A stretch of DNA of 64,000 bases from contig CALUJQ010000003.1 in assembly GCA_944320995.1 (NCBI GenBank), forward strand, positions 1 through 64,000, read 5' to 3'. Origin of the DNA: an uncultured Barnesiella sp. (GTDB lineage: Bacteria > Bacteroidota > Bacteroidia > Bacteroidales > Barnesiellaceae). The position numbers were made by a program, and so were the translations under genes. Shown piece after piece: positions 10,001-18,447 of this stretch (positions within the stretch are counted from its first letter, which is position 1; each line of letters begins with the position of its first letter). Under the pieces are notes generated by a model. That model was not told the origin of the DNA. It made no database searches and was given only the letters and a program-made list of their open reading frames with translations.

Positions 10001-11681
10001 TGTTCCCGACGAACTGGGCGGTGATGTTGAACCCTAACTTTGACTCTTTGTATTGAGGCAATAACCTCAGTTCGGCCACATCGATGTCGCGGGCTTGAAC
10101 GGTCAAGTCGAATTCCGATTCTTTATCTTTCAATATCGAAAGCCCTTCGACCCGCACTTTCCCGTTGGGGTCGTTTATTTCGGCTATCCCGTTATAGCGG
10201 TTATTCCCGAATTCTCCGTTGAGCAGGATATTTTCATAGGGGTATCCTTTGTATTCGAAGTAGTTGATTTCGCCCGATATTTTTCCGGTGGGGGCCCGGT
10301 ATTTCTCTTTCCGGCTGTTTAACTCGACTTTGAAAATTATTTCGCCATAAGGATTTCCTTCGGCAAACAGGCCGTTAAGATTGAACTTTTTGGATTCGAT
10401 CAGCCCTGAATAAAGTGCGACTCCCGGATTGCTGTTTTGCTTGACGGCAATGTCGGAGTGAATCGTACCCAAATCGGTTATCAATGTTCCGCATGCTGTC
10501 AAGTCGCGGCTTTGGTTTGTTATATTCCCGGTAAAGTCGATGGCCCCTAATCGGGCGATAATATTGCGTTGCTCTTCGGTTAAAGAGGGAATTTTTTTTG
10601 AAAGTTCGATCAAGCCGGAGGAGGAAGCATTTAACGAAATAGGATCACATAGAATTTTTCGTTGTGACGAGTTTGTTATATTGTGGGCAGAGATTTGACT
10701 GTGAGCGGTGATTGCACCTTCTCCCAAATCGAAATCAAACGTGCGTACCAAGAAGTTGTTGAGCGTACCCGATAATTCTACCGATAGGTTGATGGGAGTG
10801 TTGATATTTTCCAAAGAGGGAATGAACGGGGCAATATCGCAAATATTGATTTGAGCCTGCGGTATGTGTAGCGAGAATCGTGCTTTATCGAAAATCTCTT
10901 CTTGGGATAACGAATCGGGCAGCGTGGCAGTGAGTGGCTTTACCTCGACGATACTGTGGGGGAGTTGTATTTTGAAGTCCGACAATTTGGCTTGTTGGCG
11001 ATTACTTTCCAATTTGAATTGTAGCCGGTTTAGAGCGAATCCCGATTGTTCGTCAAATCCCAATCGTTTCACCGATATATTGACGGAATCTTCGGAGAAT
11101 GCTTTTATCGATAGTTTCGACAACAAGTTTTCTATTTCGATATGGTTCGGATCGAATTTCCCCTTTTGTTTCGGAGGCGCCGATAACAGGTCGTATTTGA
11201 TTTTACTCCGACGGATAATGGCATTGTTTATTTTGAAACGGATTTTTTCTTTTGGCTTCTCCGAGCCGTTTTTGAAGGCATCGATAACAAATTGCAAATT
11301 GGTGGGGGAGTCGGGTGTCGCCTTGGAGATGCGGGCGTCTAACCCGAAGAGTTGGATATTGGTAAAGACAAGTTCTTTGTCGAATACGAGTCGGGAGATT
11401 GCAATGCCGGCCGAAACCTTGTTGGCACATAACAAAGTATCTCCCTTCAAATCGGGGAGGAAGACTCCGAATAATTCCAGTTTGTTGAAAGGCGAAATCT
11501 GTATGCGGTCGATGGTTACATCGGCACCCAATAACTCGGACAACTCTTTTACGCCGATTCGTTTGACTCTCTCCTGTATGCCGGGAATCGACAGTAGAAT
11601 ATAGCCAAGCGTGTATATCGTTATGACGAAGACGATAACGATATGGACCAATAACCGAAAAACAGAATAGAATTTCCTCAT
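7056..11681 (-). CDS. TamB-like translocation/assembly protein (DUF490)
   Basis: A very large envelope protein of 1541 residues with one N-terminal membrane anchor (about 10-32, FRLLVHIVIVFVITIYTLGYILL) and a long beta-rich periplasmic body. The C-terminal part (roughly 1080-1470) matches the TamB/DUF490 domain, with phrases such as GSGHIDLYGRF, ATGHGSILLEY and NVSGDVRRPDLNFDIAFP. TamB-type proteins span the periplasm and are linked to outer membrane protein insertion and, more recently, phospholipid transfer. The tail after about 1480 is Pro/Thr-rich, low complexity and ends KQDEPEE. No TamA-like gene is adjacent, which is common in Bacteroidetes. It is divergent from tsaD and transcribed alone. 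Family assignment is firm; the precise role here is inferred. Confidence 0.88.
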   Translation of the reverse strand: MRKFYSVFRLLVHIVIVFVITIYTLGYILLSIPGIQERVKRIGVKELSELLGADVTIDRIQISPFNKLELFGVFLPDLKGDTLLCANKVSAGIAISRLVFDKELVFTNIQLFGLDARISKATPDSPTNLQFVIDAFKNGSEKPKEKIRFKINNAIIRRSKIKYDLLSAPPKQKGKFDPNHIEIENLLSKLSIKAFSEDSVNISVKRLGFDEQSGFALNRLQFKLESNRQQAKLSDFKIQLPHSIVEVKPLTATLPDSLSQEEIFDKARFSLHIPQAQINICDIAPFIPSLENINTPINLSVELSGTLNNFLVRTFDFDLGEGAITAHSQISAHNITNSSQRKILCDPISLNASSSGLIELSKKIPSLTEEQRNIIARLGAIDFTGNITNQSRDLTACGTLITDLGTIHSDIAVKQNSNPGVALYSGLIESKKFNLNGLFAEGNPYGEIIFKVELNSRKEKYRAPTGKISGEINYFEYKGYPYENILLNGEFGNNRYNGIAEINDPNGKVRVEGLSILKDKESEFDLTVQARDIDVAELRLLPQYKESKLGFNITAQFVGNNLDNAEGNVSIDSLTFTNKNDIFKLNRFCVEAHNQNTPQSIAITSDYINGWIEGSYKFSTLKSSLQSLLSEALPSIFPPDENVQPRTSKKEKQAPPQPNQFKFRFTVEPNIHMAQVFELPVTFTDRATIEGEMNSLRNTARITGTIPHIWYKKTHIEDAFISARKDTTGMVLSVETNSYNKKQVRTTWSLRSKANHDNLDLILNWNNDTQSTFYGELNTSTLFSRTPEDNKLHIHTHINPSTLIFNDTIWEMKPADIAYCDKQIQVNNFEISHTPQYILIDGIASDREEDELKIQLNDVNLDYIFGSFNVKNIDFGGNATGNLLATHLLTGAPRLSTEQFDVTDFSYNKAIFGDLHLFCMWDNDNQGILMKGFVENKEEKQTYIDGYIFPTRDSLALSFDPDRLNIAFLRPFVSTVMSDISGVGSGHIDLYGRFKALNVTGDAYIENMTFGIGYLNTHYTLTDSIHLSPNRIWFDNVTIYDKLRHTAKGSGWLEHRHFKNMSYDIAITNARDFLSYDVTERQSPIYYGTIYGTGSAIIKGTPGINQIDVNMSTGDQSKFTFVLSGTEAAEEYDFITFTNSSKQQEEAETPIDSMVLRNNARMLKNDDKQGSSIFNLNLQIEATNQARVNLVMDKATGDMIKATGHGSILLEYSSIDNGMKLYGSYVLEKGSYNFSLQDIITRDFSIEEGSRVSFHGDPMATNLDISAIYSLSANLLDLDENFANDKELTRTTVPVQTILNVSGDVRRPDLNFDIAFPTLTQEIDRKVRSIISTNDMMNRQIIYLLALNRFYTPDFMNVGQNRNNELVSVASSTLSSQLGNILGQLSDNWNISPNFRSEKGDFSDMEVELALSSQLLNNRLIFNGNFGYRDNTMNNNTFIGDFDLEYLLNKSGTIRLKAYNHYNDRNYYIKSALTTQGVGIMLRHDFNRLGDLFKKNTPASLPADTVTPQTLTPITEPPVSPNDSIPAATRQPVIKQDEPEE

Positions 11682-11694
11682 ATTTCAAACGATA

Positions 11695-11702
11695 CAAAAA
11701 TA
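11695..11702 (-). promoter_or_regulatory. Candidate -7 element for the tamB-like gene
   Basis: Minus-strand TATTTTTG fits TAnnTTTG, 14 bases before the start codon. No good TTTG is visible at the -33 position, so support is partial. Confidence 0.4.
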
Positions 11703-11800
11703 ATGTATCCTTTTGAAAGTTTCGATAGAATCGTTGTTTTTCTTTTTTGTCAAGGTGTGAAAAATTCTATAAAGGACGGGGCTTTTTGGGGATAAATGTG

Positions 11801-11808
11801 TACTTTTG
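11801..11808 (+). promoter_or_regulatory. Candidate -7 element for tsaD
   Basis: TACTTTTG fits TAnnTTTG exactly, 38 bases before the tsaD ATG. The -33 box is not recognisable. Its position favours the ATG at 11847 over the frame start at 11796, which would lie upstream of transcription. Confidence 0.55.
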
Positions 11809-11846
11809 CACTCCTTGAACGAAGGAAAGTAAAAAGAAAAAATCGT

Positions 11847-12866
11847 ATGAGTGTTACTGTTTTAGGAATAGAGTCGTCGTGCGACGATACTTCGGCTGCG
11901 GTCATTCGGGACGAAGTGATGTTGTCGAATGTCATTGCCAGCCAAGCGGTTCATGAAGCATACGGGGGGGTTGTCCCCGAGTTGGCTTCCCGGGCGCATC
12001 AGCAAAATATTATACCGGTCGTCTCGGAAGCGTTGAAGCGTGCCGGAGTAAAGCCCGAGGAACTCGATGCGGTGGCTTTTACCCGAGGACCCGGTCTTAT
12101 GGGGTCGCTTCTTGTGGGCACTTCTTTTGCAAAAGGGTTTACTACGGCGTTGGATATTCCGCTTGTCGATGTCAACCATTTGCAGGCCCATGTGATGGCT
12201 CACTTTATTAAAAAGTCGCCCGATGACAATTCCCGGCCTCCTTTCCCATTCTTGTGCCTGCTCGTTTCGGGAGGGAACTCACAGATTATAAAGGTAGAGG
12301 CCTATAATAAGATGTCGGTTATCGGGCAGACCATCGACGATGCCGCCGGCGAGGCGTTTGACAAATGTGCCAAAGTTATGGGCCTTCCTTATCCGGGCGG
12401 ACCGGTCGTCGATCGATTGGCGAAGGAGGGGAATCCGAAAGCCTTTGCCTTGAATAAGCCTCATATCCCGGGACTCGATTACAGTTTCAGCGGATTGAAG
12501 ACCTCTTTTTTATACCTGTTAAGGGATAAAGTGAAGGAAGACCCCGATTTCATCGAAAAAAACAAGTGCGATTTGTGTGCTTCGTTGCAGGCGACGATTG
12601 TCGATATTTTGATGGATAAGCTCTATAAAGCGGTAAAACAAACGGGAATCAAGCATGTGGCTGTTGCCGGTGGCGTGTCGGCCAACTCGGCGGTGAGGGC
12701 AGCGTTCGAGGAGTATGCCCGGCGATATGGGTGGACGGTTTATCTTCCGCCGTTCTCGTTTACGACCGATAATGCCGCCATGGTGGCGATTACGGGATAT
12801 TACAAATATCTGGACAAGGAGTTTTGCAGCATAGAGAAAGCCCCTTTTGCCCGGGTGGAGTTATAA
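11847..12866 (+). CDS. tsaD: tRNA N6-adenosine threonylcarbamoyltransferase
   Basis: Transfers threonylcarbamoyl to A37 of tRNAs that read ANN codons (t6A), working with TsaB and TsaE, which are not in this window. The protein has 339 residues, the usual size. It opens with the ASKHA-fold motif VLGIESSCDDTSAAV, and His111 and His115 (NHLQAHVMAH) are the expected metal ligands. Further motifs are GPGLMGSLLVG, LVSGGNSQI and the C-terminal GGVSANSAVR. The start at 11847 is chosen because the family begins almost at GIESSCDDT and because the promoter element lies just upstream. It is followed after 12 bases by cinA, probably in one operon. Confidence 0.97.
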   Translation: MSVTVLGIESSCDDTSAAVIRDEVMLSNVIASQAVHEAYGGVVPELASRAHQQNIIPVVSEALKRAGVKPEELDAVAFTRGPGLMGSLLVGTSFAKGFTTALDIPLVDVNHLQAHVMAHFIKKSPDDNSRPPFPFLCLLVSGGNSQIIKVEAYNKMSVIGQTIDDAAGEAFDKCAKVMGLPYPGGPVVDRLAKEGNPKAFALNKPHIPGLDYSFSGLKTSFLYLLRDKVKEDPDFIEKNKCDLCASLQATIVDILMDKLYKAVKQTGIKHVAVAGGVSANSAVRAAFEEYARRYGWTVYLPPFSFTTDNAAMVAITGYYKYLDKEFCSIEKAPFARVEL

Positions 12867-12878
12867 AAAGCAGGACAG

Positions 12879-14120
12879 ATGAATGTCGAGATTATTGTCA
12901 TAGGCGATGAGTTGTTGATTGGGCAGGTTACCGATACCAATTCGGGGTGGATTGCCCGCGAGATGAACCATATCGGGTGGGAAGTTACCGAGATAACGAC
13001 CGTGCGGGATCGGGCACGAGAGATTACCGATGCGCTTGACAGTTCGTTCAGCCGGGTCGATGTCGTGTTGATGACCGGCGGATTGGGGCCGACGAAGGAC
13101 GATATTACCAAGCAAACCTTGTGTGCCTATTTTGGCGGTAAATTGGTATTCGACGAAACCGTGTTTGCCAACGTGGAGGCGATTTTCCGCCGTCGCAATT
13201 TACAGATGAACGCATCGACGCACGACCAAGCCTATGTTCCCGATGTTTGTACGGTTATCCAGAATCCCGTAGGGACAGCCCCGGTTATGTGGTTCGAGCG
13301 GGAGGGCAAAGTGTTGGTGTCGATGCCGGGTGTTCCCGTCGAGATGAAAACGGTGATGAAAGAGACGGTCATCGAGCGGCTGAGGAGGCACTTCTGTGAC
13401 CATTCGGCCATATTGCACCATACATGTCTGGTCAAGGGTTTCACCGAATCGCGTCTTTCCGAGACATTGGCCGGGTTTGAGCGCGAGCTTCCGTCGTGTA
13501 TCAAGTTGGCCTATTTGCCTACACCGGGTGTTATTCGGTTGAGATTGACTGCTCGTGGCGATGATGAGGCCTTGTTGCAACCCTTGCTCGACGGTGAGTT
13601 TGCAAAGTTGAAATCGATTTTGGACCGTCATCTGTTTTGCGATACCGACACTACTTTGGCCGGTGCATTGGGAATCCTGCTGTCGCAGCGGGGCGAGACG
13701 CTGGCAACGGCCGAGAGCTGTACGGGAGGAAATATCGCTCACGAGATTACACGGGTAGCCGGCAGTTCTCTCTATTTCAAAGGCGGGGTAGTGGCCTATT
13801 CCAACGAGGTGAAAGAGCAGGTGTTGCACGTTTCGCCCGATACGTTGGCGCGGTGTGGAGCCGTCAGCCGCGATACGGTGCTGCAAATGACGGCAGGCGT
13901 GCAACGGTTGTTGTCGGCCGATTGTGCTATCGCAACTTCGGGTATAGCCGGCCCGGGAGGCGGCAGTGCCGAGAAACCGGTAGGGACAGTCTGGATCGCC
14001 GCCCGATATGGAGAGCGGGACCAAGCCGAGTGTTTTCATTTCGAAGGTGACCGTGAACAAGTGATTGCACGGGCCACTCAGTCGGGTTTATTGATGCTCA
14101 TTCGGTTGATGACCGAGTAG
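12879..14120 (+). CDS. cinA: CinA family protein, NMN deamidase-related
   Basis: The protein has 413 residues in two domains. The N-terminal half is molybdopterin-binding/COG1058-like (VIGDELLIGQVTDTNSGWIA, MTGGLGPTKDDITK, SMPGVPVEMKTVM). The C-terminal half is the PncC-type NMN amidohydrolase (TATSG-type elements, with AESCTGGNIAHEIT and ATSGIAGPGGGS). The second domain deamidates nicotinamide mononucleotide in pyridine nucleotide salvage; the first has ADP-ribose pyrophosphatase activity in some members. The role in competence known from Gram-positives need not apply here. It starts 12 bases after tsaD and likely shares its transcript. Confidence 0.93.
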   Translation: MNVEIIVIGDELLIGQVTDTNSGWIAREMNHIGWEVTEITTVRDRAREITDALDSSFSRVDVVLMTGGLGPTKDDITKQTLCAYFGGKLVFDETVFANVEAIFRRRNLQMNASTHDQAYVPDVCTVIQNPVGTAPVMWFEREGKVLVSMPGVPVEMKTVMKETVIERLRRHFCDHSAILHHTCLVKGFTESRLSETLAGFERELPSCIKLAYLPTPGVIRLRLTARGDDEALLQPLLDGEFAKLKSILDRHLFCDTDTTLAGALGILLSQRGETLATAESCTGGNIAHEITRVAGSSLYFKGGVVAYSNEVKEQVLHVSPDTLARCGAVSRDTVLQMTAGVQRLLSADCAIATSGIAGPGGGSAEKPVGTVWIAARYGERDQAECFHFEGDREQVIARATQSGLLMLIRLMTE

Positions 14121-14159
14121 GGCGAAAAGAAAAAAGTTCCTATTTTAATTTGCTAAAAA

Positions 14160-14191
14160 TTTGGAACGTATTTCTAAAATGCTTTACTTTG
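14160..14191 (+). promoter_or_regulatory. Promoter of the rpmB cluster
   Basis: TTTG at 14160-14163, 20 bases, then TTACTTTG at 14184-14191, one change from TAnnTTTG. It lies 51 bases before the rpmB ATG. Confidence 0.6.
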
Positions 14192-14242
14192 CACTCTGTT
14201 TGCGAAAGCAGTAAGAAAAAACAAATAAAATAATAGATAGCG

Positions 14243-14497
14243 ATGTCAAAGATTTGTCAAATTACAGGGAAAAAAGCAATGGTTGGCAACAACGTTTCGC
14301 ACTCGAAAAGAAGAACGAAAAGAAGATTCAATGTCAACCTCTTTACGAAGAAATTTTATTGGGTAGAGCAAGATTGTTGGATTACACTTACATTGTCGGC
14401 TGCCGGTCTTCGTACGATCAATAAAATGGGATTAGACGCAGCCCTCAAACAAGCTGCCGGAAATGGGTATTTAACAGAAGTAAAAATGTTGTATTAA
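14243..14497 (+). CDS. rpmB: 50S ribosomal protein L28
   Basis: The protein has 84 residues, begins [30 protein letters not shown] and is rich in Lys and Arg, typical of bacterial L28. The CxxC zinc ligands found in some L28 proteins are absent. It is the first gene of a ribosomal cluster, with rpmG 3 bases downstream. Confidence 0.97.
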   Translation: MSKICQITGKKAMVGNNVSHSKRRTKRRFNVNLFTKKFYWVEQDCWITLTLSAAGLRTINKMGLDAALKQAAGNGYLTEVKMLY

Positions 14498-14500
14498 GAT

Positions 14501-14689
14501 ATGGCAAAGAAAGCAAAAGGTAATCGCGTTCAAGTGATCCTCGAATGCACGGAACACAAGGCTAGTGGTATGCCGGGAACATCGCGTTATATTACCACCA
14601 AAAACAGAAAAAATACCACAGAACGTTTGGAGTTGAAAAAATACAACCCCATTCTCAAAAGAGTTACCGTACACAAAGAAATAAAATAA
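14501..14689 (+). CDS. rpmG: 50S ribosomal protein L33
   Basis: The protein has 62 residues ([16 protein letters not shown]...) with the L33 signature [10 protein letters not shown] and ending [11 protein letters not shown]. The zinc-binding cysteine pairs of the Zn-type L33 are missing; only one Cys is present, so this is the zinc-independent form. It sits between rpmB and the DUF4295 gene, an order usual in Bacteroidetes. Confidence 0.96.
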   Translation: MAKKAKGNRVQVILECTEHKASGMPGTSRYITTKNRKNTTERLELKKYNPILKRVTVHKEIK

Positions 14690-14703
14690 GGAAGGATTGA
14701 ACC

Positions 14704-14856
14704 ATGGCAAAGAAAACTGTTGCATCGTTGCAAAAAGGCGAAGGCCGTACTTATTCGAAAGTGATTAAAATGGTGAAATCGCCGAAAACCGGAGCTTATA
14801 TTTTCCAAGAAGAGATGGTTCCGAATGACGCGGTGAAAGATGTGCTTAGTAAGTAA
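14704..14856 (+). CDS. DUF4295 family small basic protein
   Basis: A 50-residue protein starting MAKKTVASLQKGEGRTYSK and ending NDAVKDVLSK, 14 bases after rpmG. It matches the small DUF4295 family found in Bacteroidetes directly after rpmB-rpmG. It is basic and has no membrane segment. The fixed position suggests a ribosome-associated role, but the function is unknown. It is short enough to be missed by length-limited gene callers. Confidence 0.9.
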   Translation: MAKKTVASLQKGEGRTYSKVIKMVKSPKTGAYIFQEEMVPNDAVKDVLSK

Positions 14857-14880
14857 GTCATAATTAGCGTAATATAAAGA

Positions 14881-14918
14881 AAACTTTCTTATACAAAATG
14901 TGTAAGGAAGTTTTTTTT
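14881..14918 (+). terminator. Intrinsic terminator of the ribosomal cluster
   Basis: A 14-bp stem (14881-14894 with 14900-14913, two G-T wobbles), a 5-base loop and eight T. It separates the ribosomal genes from ftsY. Confidence 0.85.
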
Positions 14919-14933
14919 ACCACGATATTTTTA

Positions 14934-14964
14934 TAGCTTTGCATAACTGCGCACGAGGTGCGCA
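14934..14964 (+). promoter_or_regulatory. ftsY promoter element and 5'-end hairpin
   Basis: TAGCTTTG at 14934-14941 fits TAnnTTTG. About seven bases on, near the expected transcript start, is a tight hairpin TGCGCAC-GAG-GTGCGCA (14948-14964). A stem at the extreme 5' end of an mRNA can protect it from decay; this role is inferred. Confidence 0.55.
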
Positions 14965-14987
14965 ATTACGATTTTAAAAATTCATAT

Positions 14988-15941
14988 ATGGGATTGTTTG
15001 ATTTCTTTTCGAAAGAAAAAAAAGAGACCTTGGACAAAGGGCTATCTAAAACCAAAGAGGGGGTATTTTCCAAATTAGCTCGTATCGTTGCCGGGAAATC
15101 GCAAGTCGATGAAGACATTCTCGACGATTTGGAAGAGGTGCTGATTACCTCCGATGTGGGTGTAGAAACCACGCTTCGCATTATCGATCGGATAGAAAAA
15201 CGGGTAGCTCGGGATAAATATGTGAATACAAGCGAATTGAATACGATTCTTCGAGAAGAAATCACCGCTTTGTTGACCGAAAACGATGTGGAAGAGAGCG
15301 GTGAGTTTACCGTTCCCGCAGACAAGAAACCCTATGTGATTATGGTCGTCGGGGTGAACGGCGTGGGCAAGACGACGACTATCGGGAAATTGGCTTATCA
15401 ATATAAAAAGCAGGGAAACAGTGTCTATTTAGGCGCTGCCGATACCTTCCGGGCTGCGGCTGTCGAGCAGTTGATGATTTGGGGCGAACGGGTAGGGGTG
15501 CCTGTGGTAAAGCAGAAAATGGGTGCCGACCCGGCGTCGGTGGCTTTCGATACCCTCAGTTCGGCCAAAGCCAATAACGCCGACGTGGTGATTATCGACA
15601 CCGCCGGCCGCCTGCACAACAAGTTGAACCTGATGAACGAGCTCACCAAAATCAAGAAGGTGATGGAAAAAATCGTTCCGGGCGCTCCGCACGAAGTGCT
15701 GTTGGTCTTAGACGGCTCTACGGGGCAAAACGCCTTTGAGCAGGCCAAGCAGTTCACAGCGGCTACCGAAGTGAACGAGTTGGCTATCACCAAACTTGAC
15801 GGTACGGCCAAGGGCGGCGTGGTCATCGGCATATCCGACCATTTCAAAATCCCCGTCAAGTACATCGGGCTGGGCGAGGGTATGGAAGATTTGCAGGTAT
15901 TCCGCCGCAAGGAGTTTGTCGATTCTTTGTTCGGTGATTGA
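14988..15941 (+). CDS. ftsY: Signal recognition particle receptor FtsY
   Basis: A GTPase that docks ribosome/SRP complexes at the inner membrane for co-translational insertion. The protein has 317 residues with the N domain at about 20-100 and the NG GTPase after it. Motifs: P-loop GVNGVGKTTT at 122-131, DTFRAAAVEQL, DTAGRL and TKLDGTAKGG. The acidic A domain of E. coli FtsY is missing, as usual in this phylum. The start is the ATG at 14988 (MGLFDFFSKEKK, an amphipathic membrane-targeting start); the in-frame upstream GTG at 14958 falls in the 5' hairpin. It precedes rimO by 74 bases. Confidence 0.97.
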   Translation: MGLFDFFSKEKKETLDKGLSKTKEGVFSKLARIVAGKSQVDEDILDDLEEVLITSDVGVETTLRIIDRIEKRVARDKYVNTSELNTILREEITALLTENDVEESGEFTVPADKKPYVIMVVGVNGVGKTTTIGKLAYQYKKQGNSVYLGAADTFRAAAVEQLMIWGERVGVPVVKQKMGADPASVAFDTLSSAKANNADVVIIDTAGRLHNKLNLMNELTKIKKVMEKIVPGAPHEVLLVLDGSTGQNAFEQAKQFTAATEVNELAITKLDGTAKGGVVIGISDHFKIPVKYIGLGEGMEDLQVFRRKEFVDSLFGD

Positions 15942-16015
15942 TTTTTCAAGAATGTATTTACGGCTGGGGAGTCTTGTAGAGGCTTTGTAGCCGTATTTTT
16001 TTCATGTAATGTCAA

Positions 16016-17320
16016 ATGATAAAAAATAGCGTCGATATTATTACGTTGGGCTGTTCCAAGAATCTGGTCGATTCGGAGCGGCTTTTGCACCGTTTTGTCG
16101 AAGCCGGTTACAAGGTACGGCATGACCCCGAGAAGGTTTCGAGCGAATATGTCGTAGTCAATACTTGCGGATTTATCGGTGACGCCAAAGAGGAGTCTAT
16201 CGAGATGATCCTGCAAATGGTCGAAGCCAAGAAAGCCCGTAAAATACGTTATCTGTATGTGATGGGTTGTCTGTCGCAACGTTATCGGGAAGAGTTGCAG
16301 ACCGAGATTCCCGAGGTGGACAAGTTTTACGGGAAGTTCGACTGGACCAACCTGTTGACCGATTTGGGCTCTTGTAACGACGATTCCAAGGATTTCGGCC
16401 GCATACTCACCACACCGTCGCACTACGCTTATGTAAAGATTGCCGAGGGGTGCAACCGCTTCTGTTCCTATTGCGCAATCCCCCTTATTACCGGGCGCTT
16501 CGTCTCCTATCCTATGGAGGAGTTGCTCGACGAAGTGAAGTCTTTGGTTGCCCGAGGCGTGAAAGAGTTCCAGATTATCGCACAAGACCTTTCATCCTAT
16601 GGGCTCGATTTGTATGGTGAATTGAAATTGCCCGAGCTTATCGACCGTATGGCCCGGATACCGGGGGTGAAGTGGATACGGCTACACTATGCCTATCCTT
16701 CGCAATTTCCCTACGGGATACTGCCGGTAATGCGCCGCCACGCCAATGTGTGCAAATACCTCGACATTGCTTTGCAGCATATCAGCGACCATATTTTGGA
16801 AGACATGCGTCGTCATGTGACCAAGCGGGAGACGTACGAGTTGTTGAAGCGCATACGGGCCGAGGTGCCCGGTATCCATATCCGTACGACACTCATGGTA
16901 GGTTATCCCGGTGAAACCGAGGCCGATTTTGAGGAGTTGAAACAGTTTGTCCGTGAGGCCCGCTTCGAGCGTATGGGAGCTTTTGCCTATTCTGAGGAGG
17001 AGGGTACTTATGCGGCCAAACATTTTCCCGATTCGATTCCCGAAGAGGTGAAGCAGGAACGGCTCGACGAGTTGATGGCCTTGCAGGAAGAGATTGCCTT
17101 CGAGATCAACCGCTCGAAGGTGGGGCAGATTCTCGATGTCATGGTCGATCGCGAAGAAGGCGATTTCTATGTAGGACGCACCGAATACGATTCGCCCGAA
17201 GTCGATCCCGAAGTCCTTATCGCCAAAACCCGGCCTTTGGAAGTCGGTGATTTCTGTCGAGTGAAGATTGTCGAGGCCATGCCGTTTGAACTTATGGCGG
17301 AGCCTGTAATGCACGATTGA
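16016..17320 (+). CDS. rimO: Ribosomal protein S12 methylthiotransferase
   Basis: A radical SAM enzyme that methylthiolates the conserved Asp of ribosomal protein S12. The protein has 434 residues. The N-terminal UPF0004 domain binds one [4Fe-4S] cluster through Cys13, Cys51 and Cys85; the radical SAM motif CNRFCSYC supplies Cys146, Cys150 and Cys153. A TRAM domain closes the protein (about 365-430). The sequence LGCSKNLVDSE and the shorter TRAM part favour RimO over MiaB. It follows ftsY and is 20 bases before menF, so it may be read together with the menaquinone genes. Confidence 0.96.
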   Translation: MIKNSVDIITLGCSKNLVDSERLLHRFVEAGYKVRHDPEKVSSEYVVVNTCGFIGDAKEESIEMILQMVEAKKARKIRYLYVMGCLSQRYREELQTEIPEVDKFYGKFDWTNLLTDLGSCNDDSKDFGRILTTPSHYAYVKIAEGCNRFCSYCAIPLITGRFVSYPMEELLDEVKSLVARGVKEFQIIAQDLSSYGLDLYGELKLPELIDRMARIPGVKWIRLHYAYPSQFPYGILPVMRRHANVCKYLDIALQHISDHILEDMRRHVTKRETYELLKRIRAEVPGIHIRTTLMVGYPGETEADFEELKQFVREARFERMGAFAYSEEEGTYAAKHFPDSIPEEVKQERLDELMALQEEIAFEINRSKVGQILDVMVDREEGDFYVGRTEYDSPEVDPEVLIAKTRPLEVGDFCRVKIVEAMPFELMAEPVMHD

Positions 17321-17340
17321 TATAACCGGGGGGAGGCGAG

Positions 17341-18435
17341 ATGTCCGAAGTTTTTGACGCTGTGCGATTGTTGTCGCAGGCTATCGAAACGAGTCTGCAA
17401 AACCGATTCCCGGCATTCGTTTTCCGAATGCCCGGGGACGATACCTTTTATTGGGGAGCGTGTGTCGGCAATGCCCTTGACCTATTTCCCGGAAATACTC
17501 TTCCCGAAGAGGGTGAAGGATTCTTTTTTGCTCCGTTCGATACAGAGGCTTTACCAACTCTCTTTTTCCCGGTGAAACCGATACCGGCCGGGGCGATTGA
17601 AGTTGAGGATTTAAAAAAATTACGTCCCGTTTTGTCGGGCGAGGAGTCGTCGATCGTATGCAGCGATATATCGTATGAACAATATAAAAATCAAGTGGAT
17701 AACCTTGTCGAGGAGGCCTCTTGCGGTATGTTGAAAAAGGCGGTTCTTTCTCGCACCGTTACCCTTGCCCGTCCTGCCGTGTCGGATATGCAACTCATTT
17801 TGAGGTTGGCGGCAAAATATTCCTCGGCCTTTATCAGCTGGGTTCATCTGCCCGGGCGGGGACGGTGGATAGGAGCAACCCCCGAGACCCTGCTCGATTA
17901 TGATGGGAAGGTGTTATCGACCATGGCGCTTGCCGGGACCCGTAGGGCCGGCAGTGAAGAGCCATGGGGCGAAAAAGAGGTGGAAGAGCAGCAAATCGTA
18001 GCCGATTATATCGTGCGGTCTCTTGAAAAAGAAGGTTTTATTCCCGAGGTGGGTGCGCGCTCGACCCGGGTGGCCGGGCAGGTAGAGCATTTATGTACTC
18101 CTGTTTCGGTGCCGGGCAATTTTGATCGCCGTCGATTGAGCGATATTTTGAATATCTTGCACCCTACACCGGCCGTTGGGGGGTATCCCAAAGCCCTTGC
18201 GATGGAGTGGATTCATCGGGTAGAACAGCACGACCGCAGGTATTATGGCGGTTATTTAGGCCCTGTTTCGAGGAAAAAGATTCGTTTGTTTGTTAATCTT
18301 CGTTGTATGGAGGTGAATGATACAACCTTGAAACTATATGTGGGAGGCGGCTTGACAGCCCTGTCCTGTCCGGAGAGCGAATGGAAAGAGACCGAAGCCA
18401 AGGCTCAGACGTTATTGTCGGTCATAAATGATTAA
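17341..18435 (+). CDS. menF: Isochorismate synthase
   Basis: Converts chorismate to isochorismate, the first step of menaquinone synthesis. The protein has 364 residues of chorismate-binding fold with KAVLSRTVTL, GATPETLL, the HPTPAVGGYPK motif and YYGGYLGPV near the end. It is shorter than E. coli MenF at the N-terminus, as in other Bacteroidales. An anthranilate or aminodeoxychorismate synthase is unlikely because of the PTPAVGG motif and the menD neighbour 12 bases downstream. It is the first gene of a men operon. Confidence 0.93.
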   Translation: MSEVFDAVRLLSQAIETSLQNRFPAFVFRMPGDDTFYWGACVGNALDLFPGNTLPEEGEGFFFAPFDTEALPTLFFPVKPIPAGAIEVEDLKKLRPVLSGEESSIVCSDISYEQYKNQVDNLVEEASCGMLKKAVLSRTVTLARPAVSDMQLILRLAAKYSSAFISWVHLPGRGRWIGATPETLLDYDGKVLSTMALAGTRRAGSEEPWGEKEVEEQQIVADYIVRSLEKEGFIPEVGARSTRVAGQVEHLCTPVSVPGNFDRRRLSDILNILHPTPAVGGYPKALAMEWIHRVEQHDRRYYGGYLGPVSRKKIRLFVNLRCMEVNDTTLKLYVGGGLTALSCPESEWKETEAKAQTLLSVIND

Positions 18436-18447
18436 AATAGGCGAGAT

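Noticed and set aside
15425..16585. 386-codon minus-strand frame across ftsY and rimO
   Set aside because: Antisense to two well-identified genes and without any recognisable feature.
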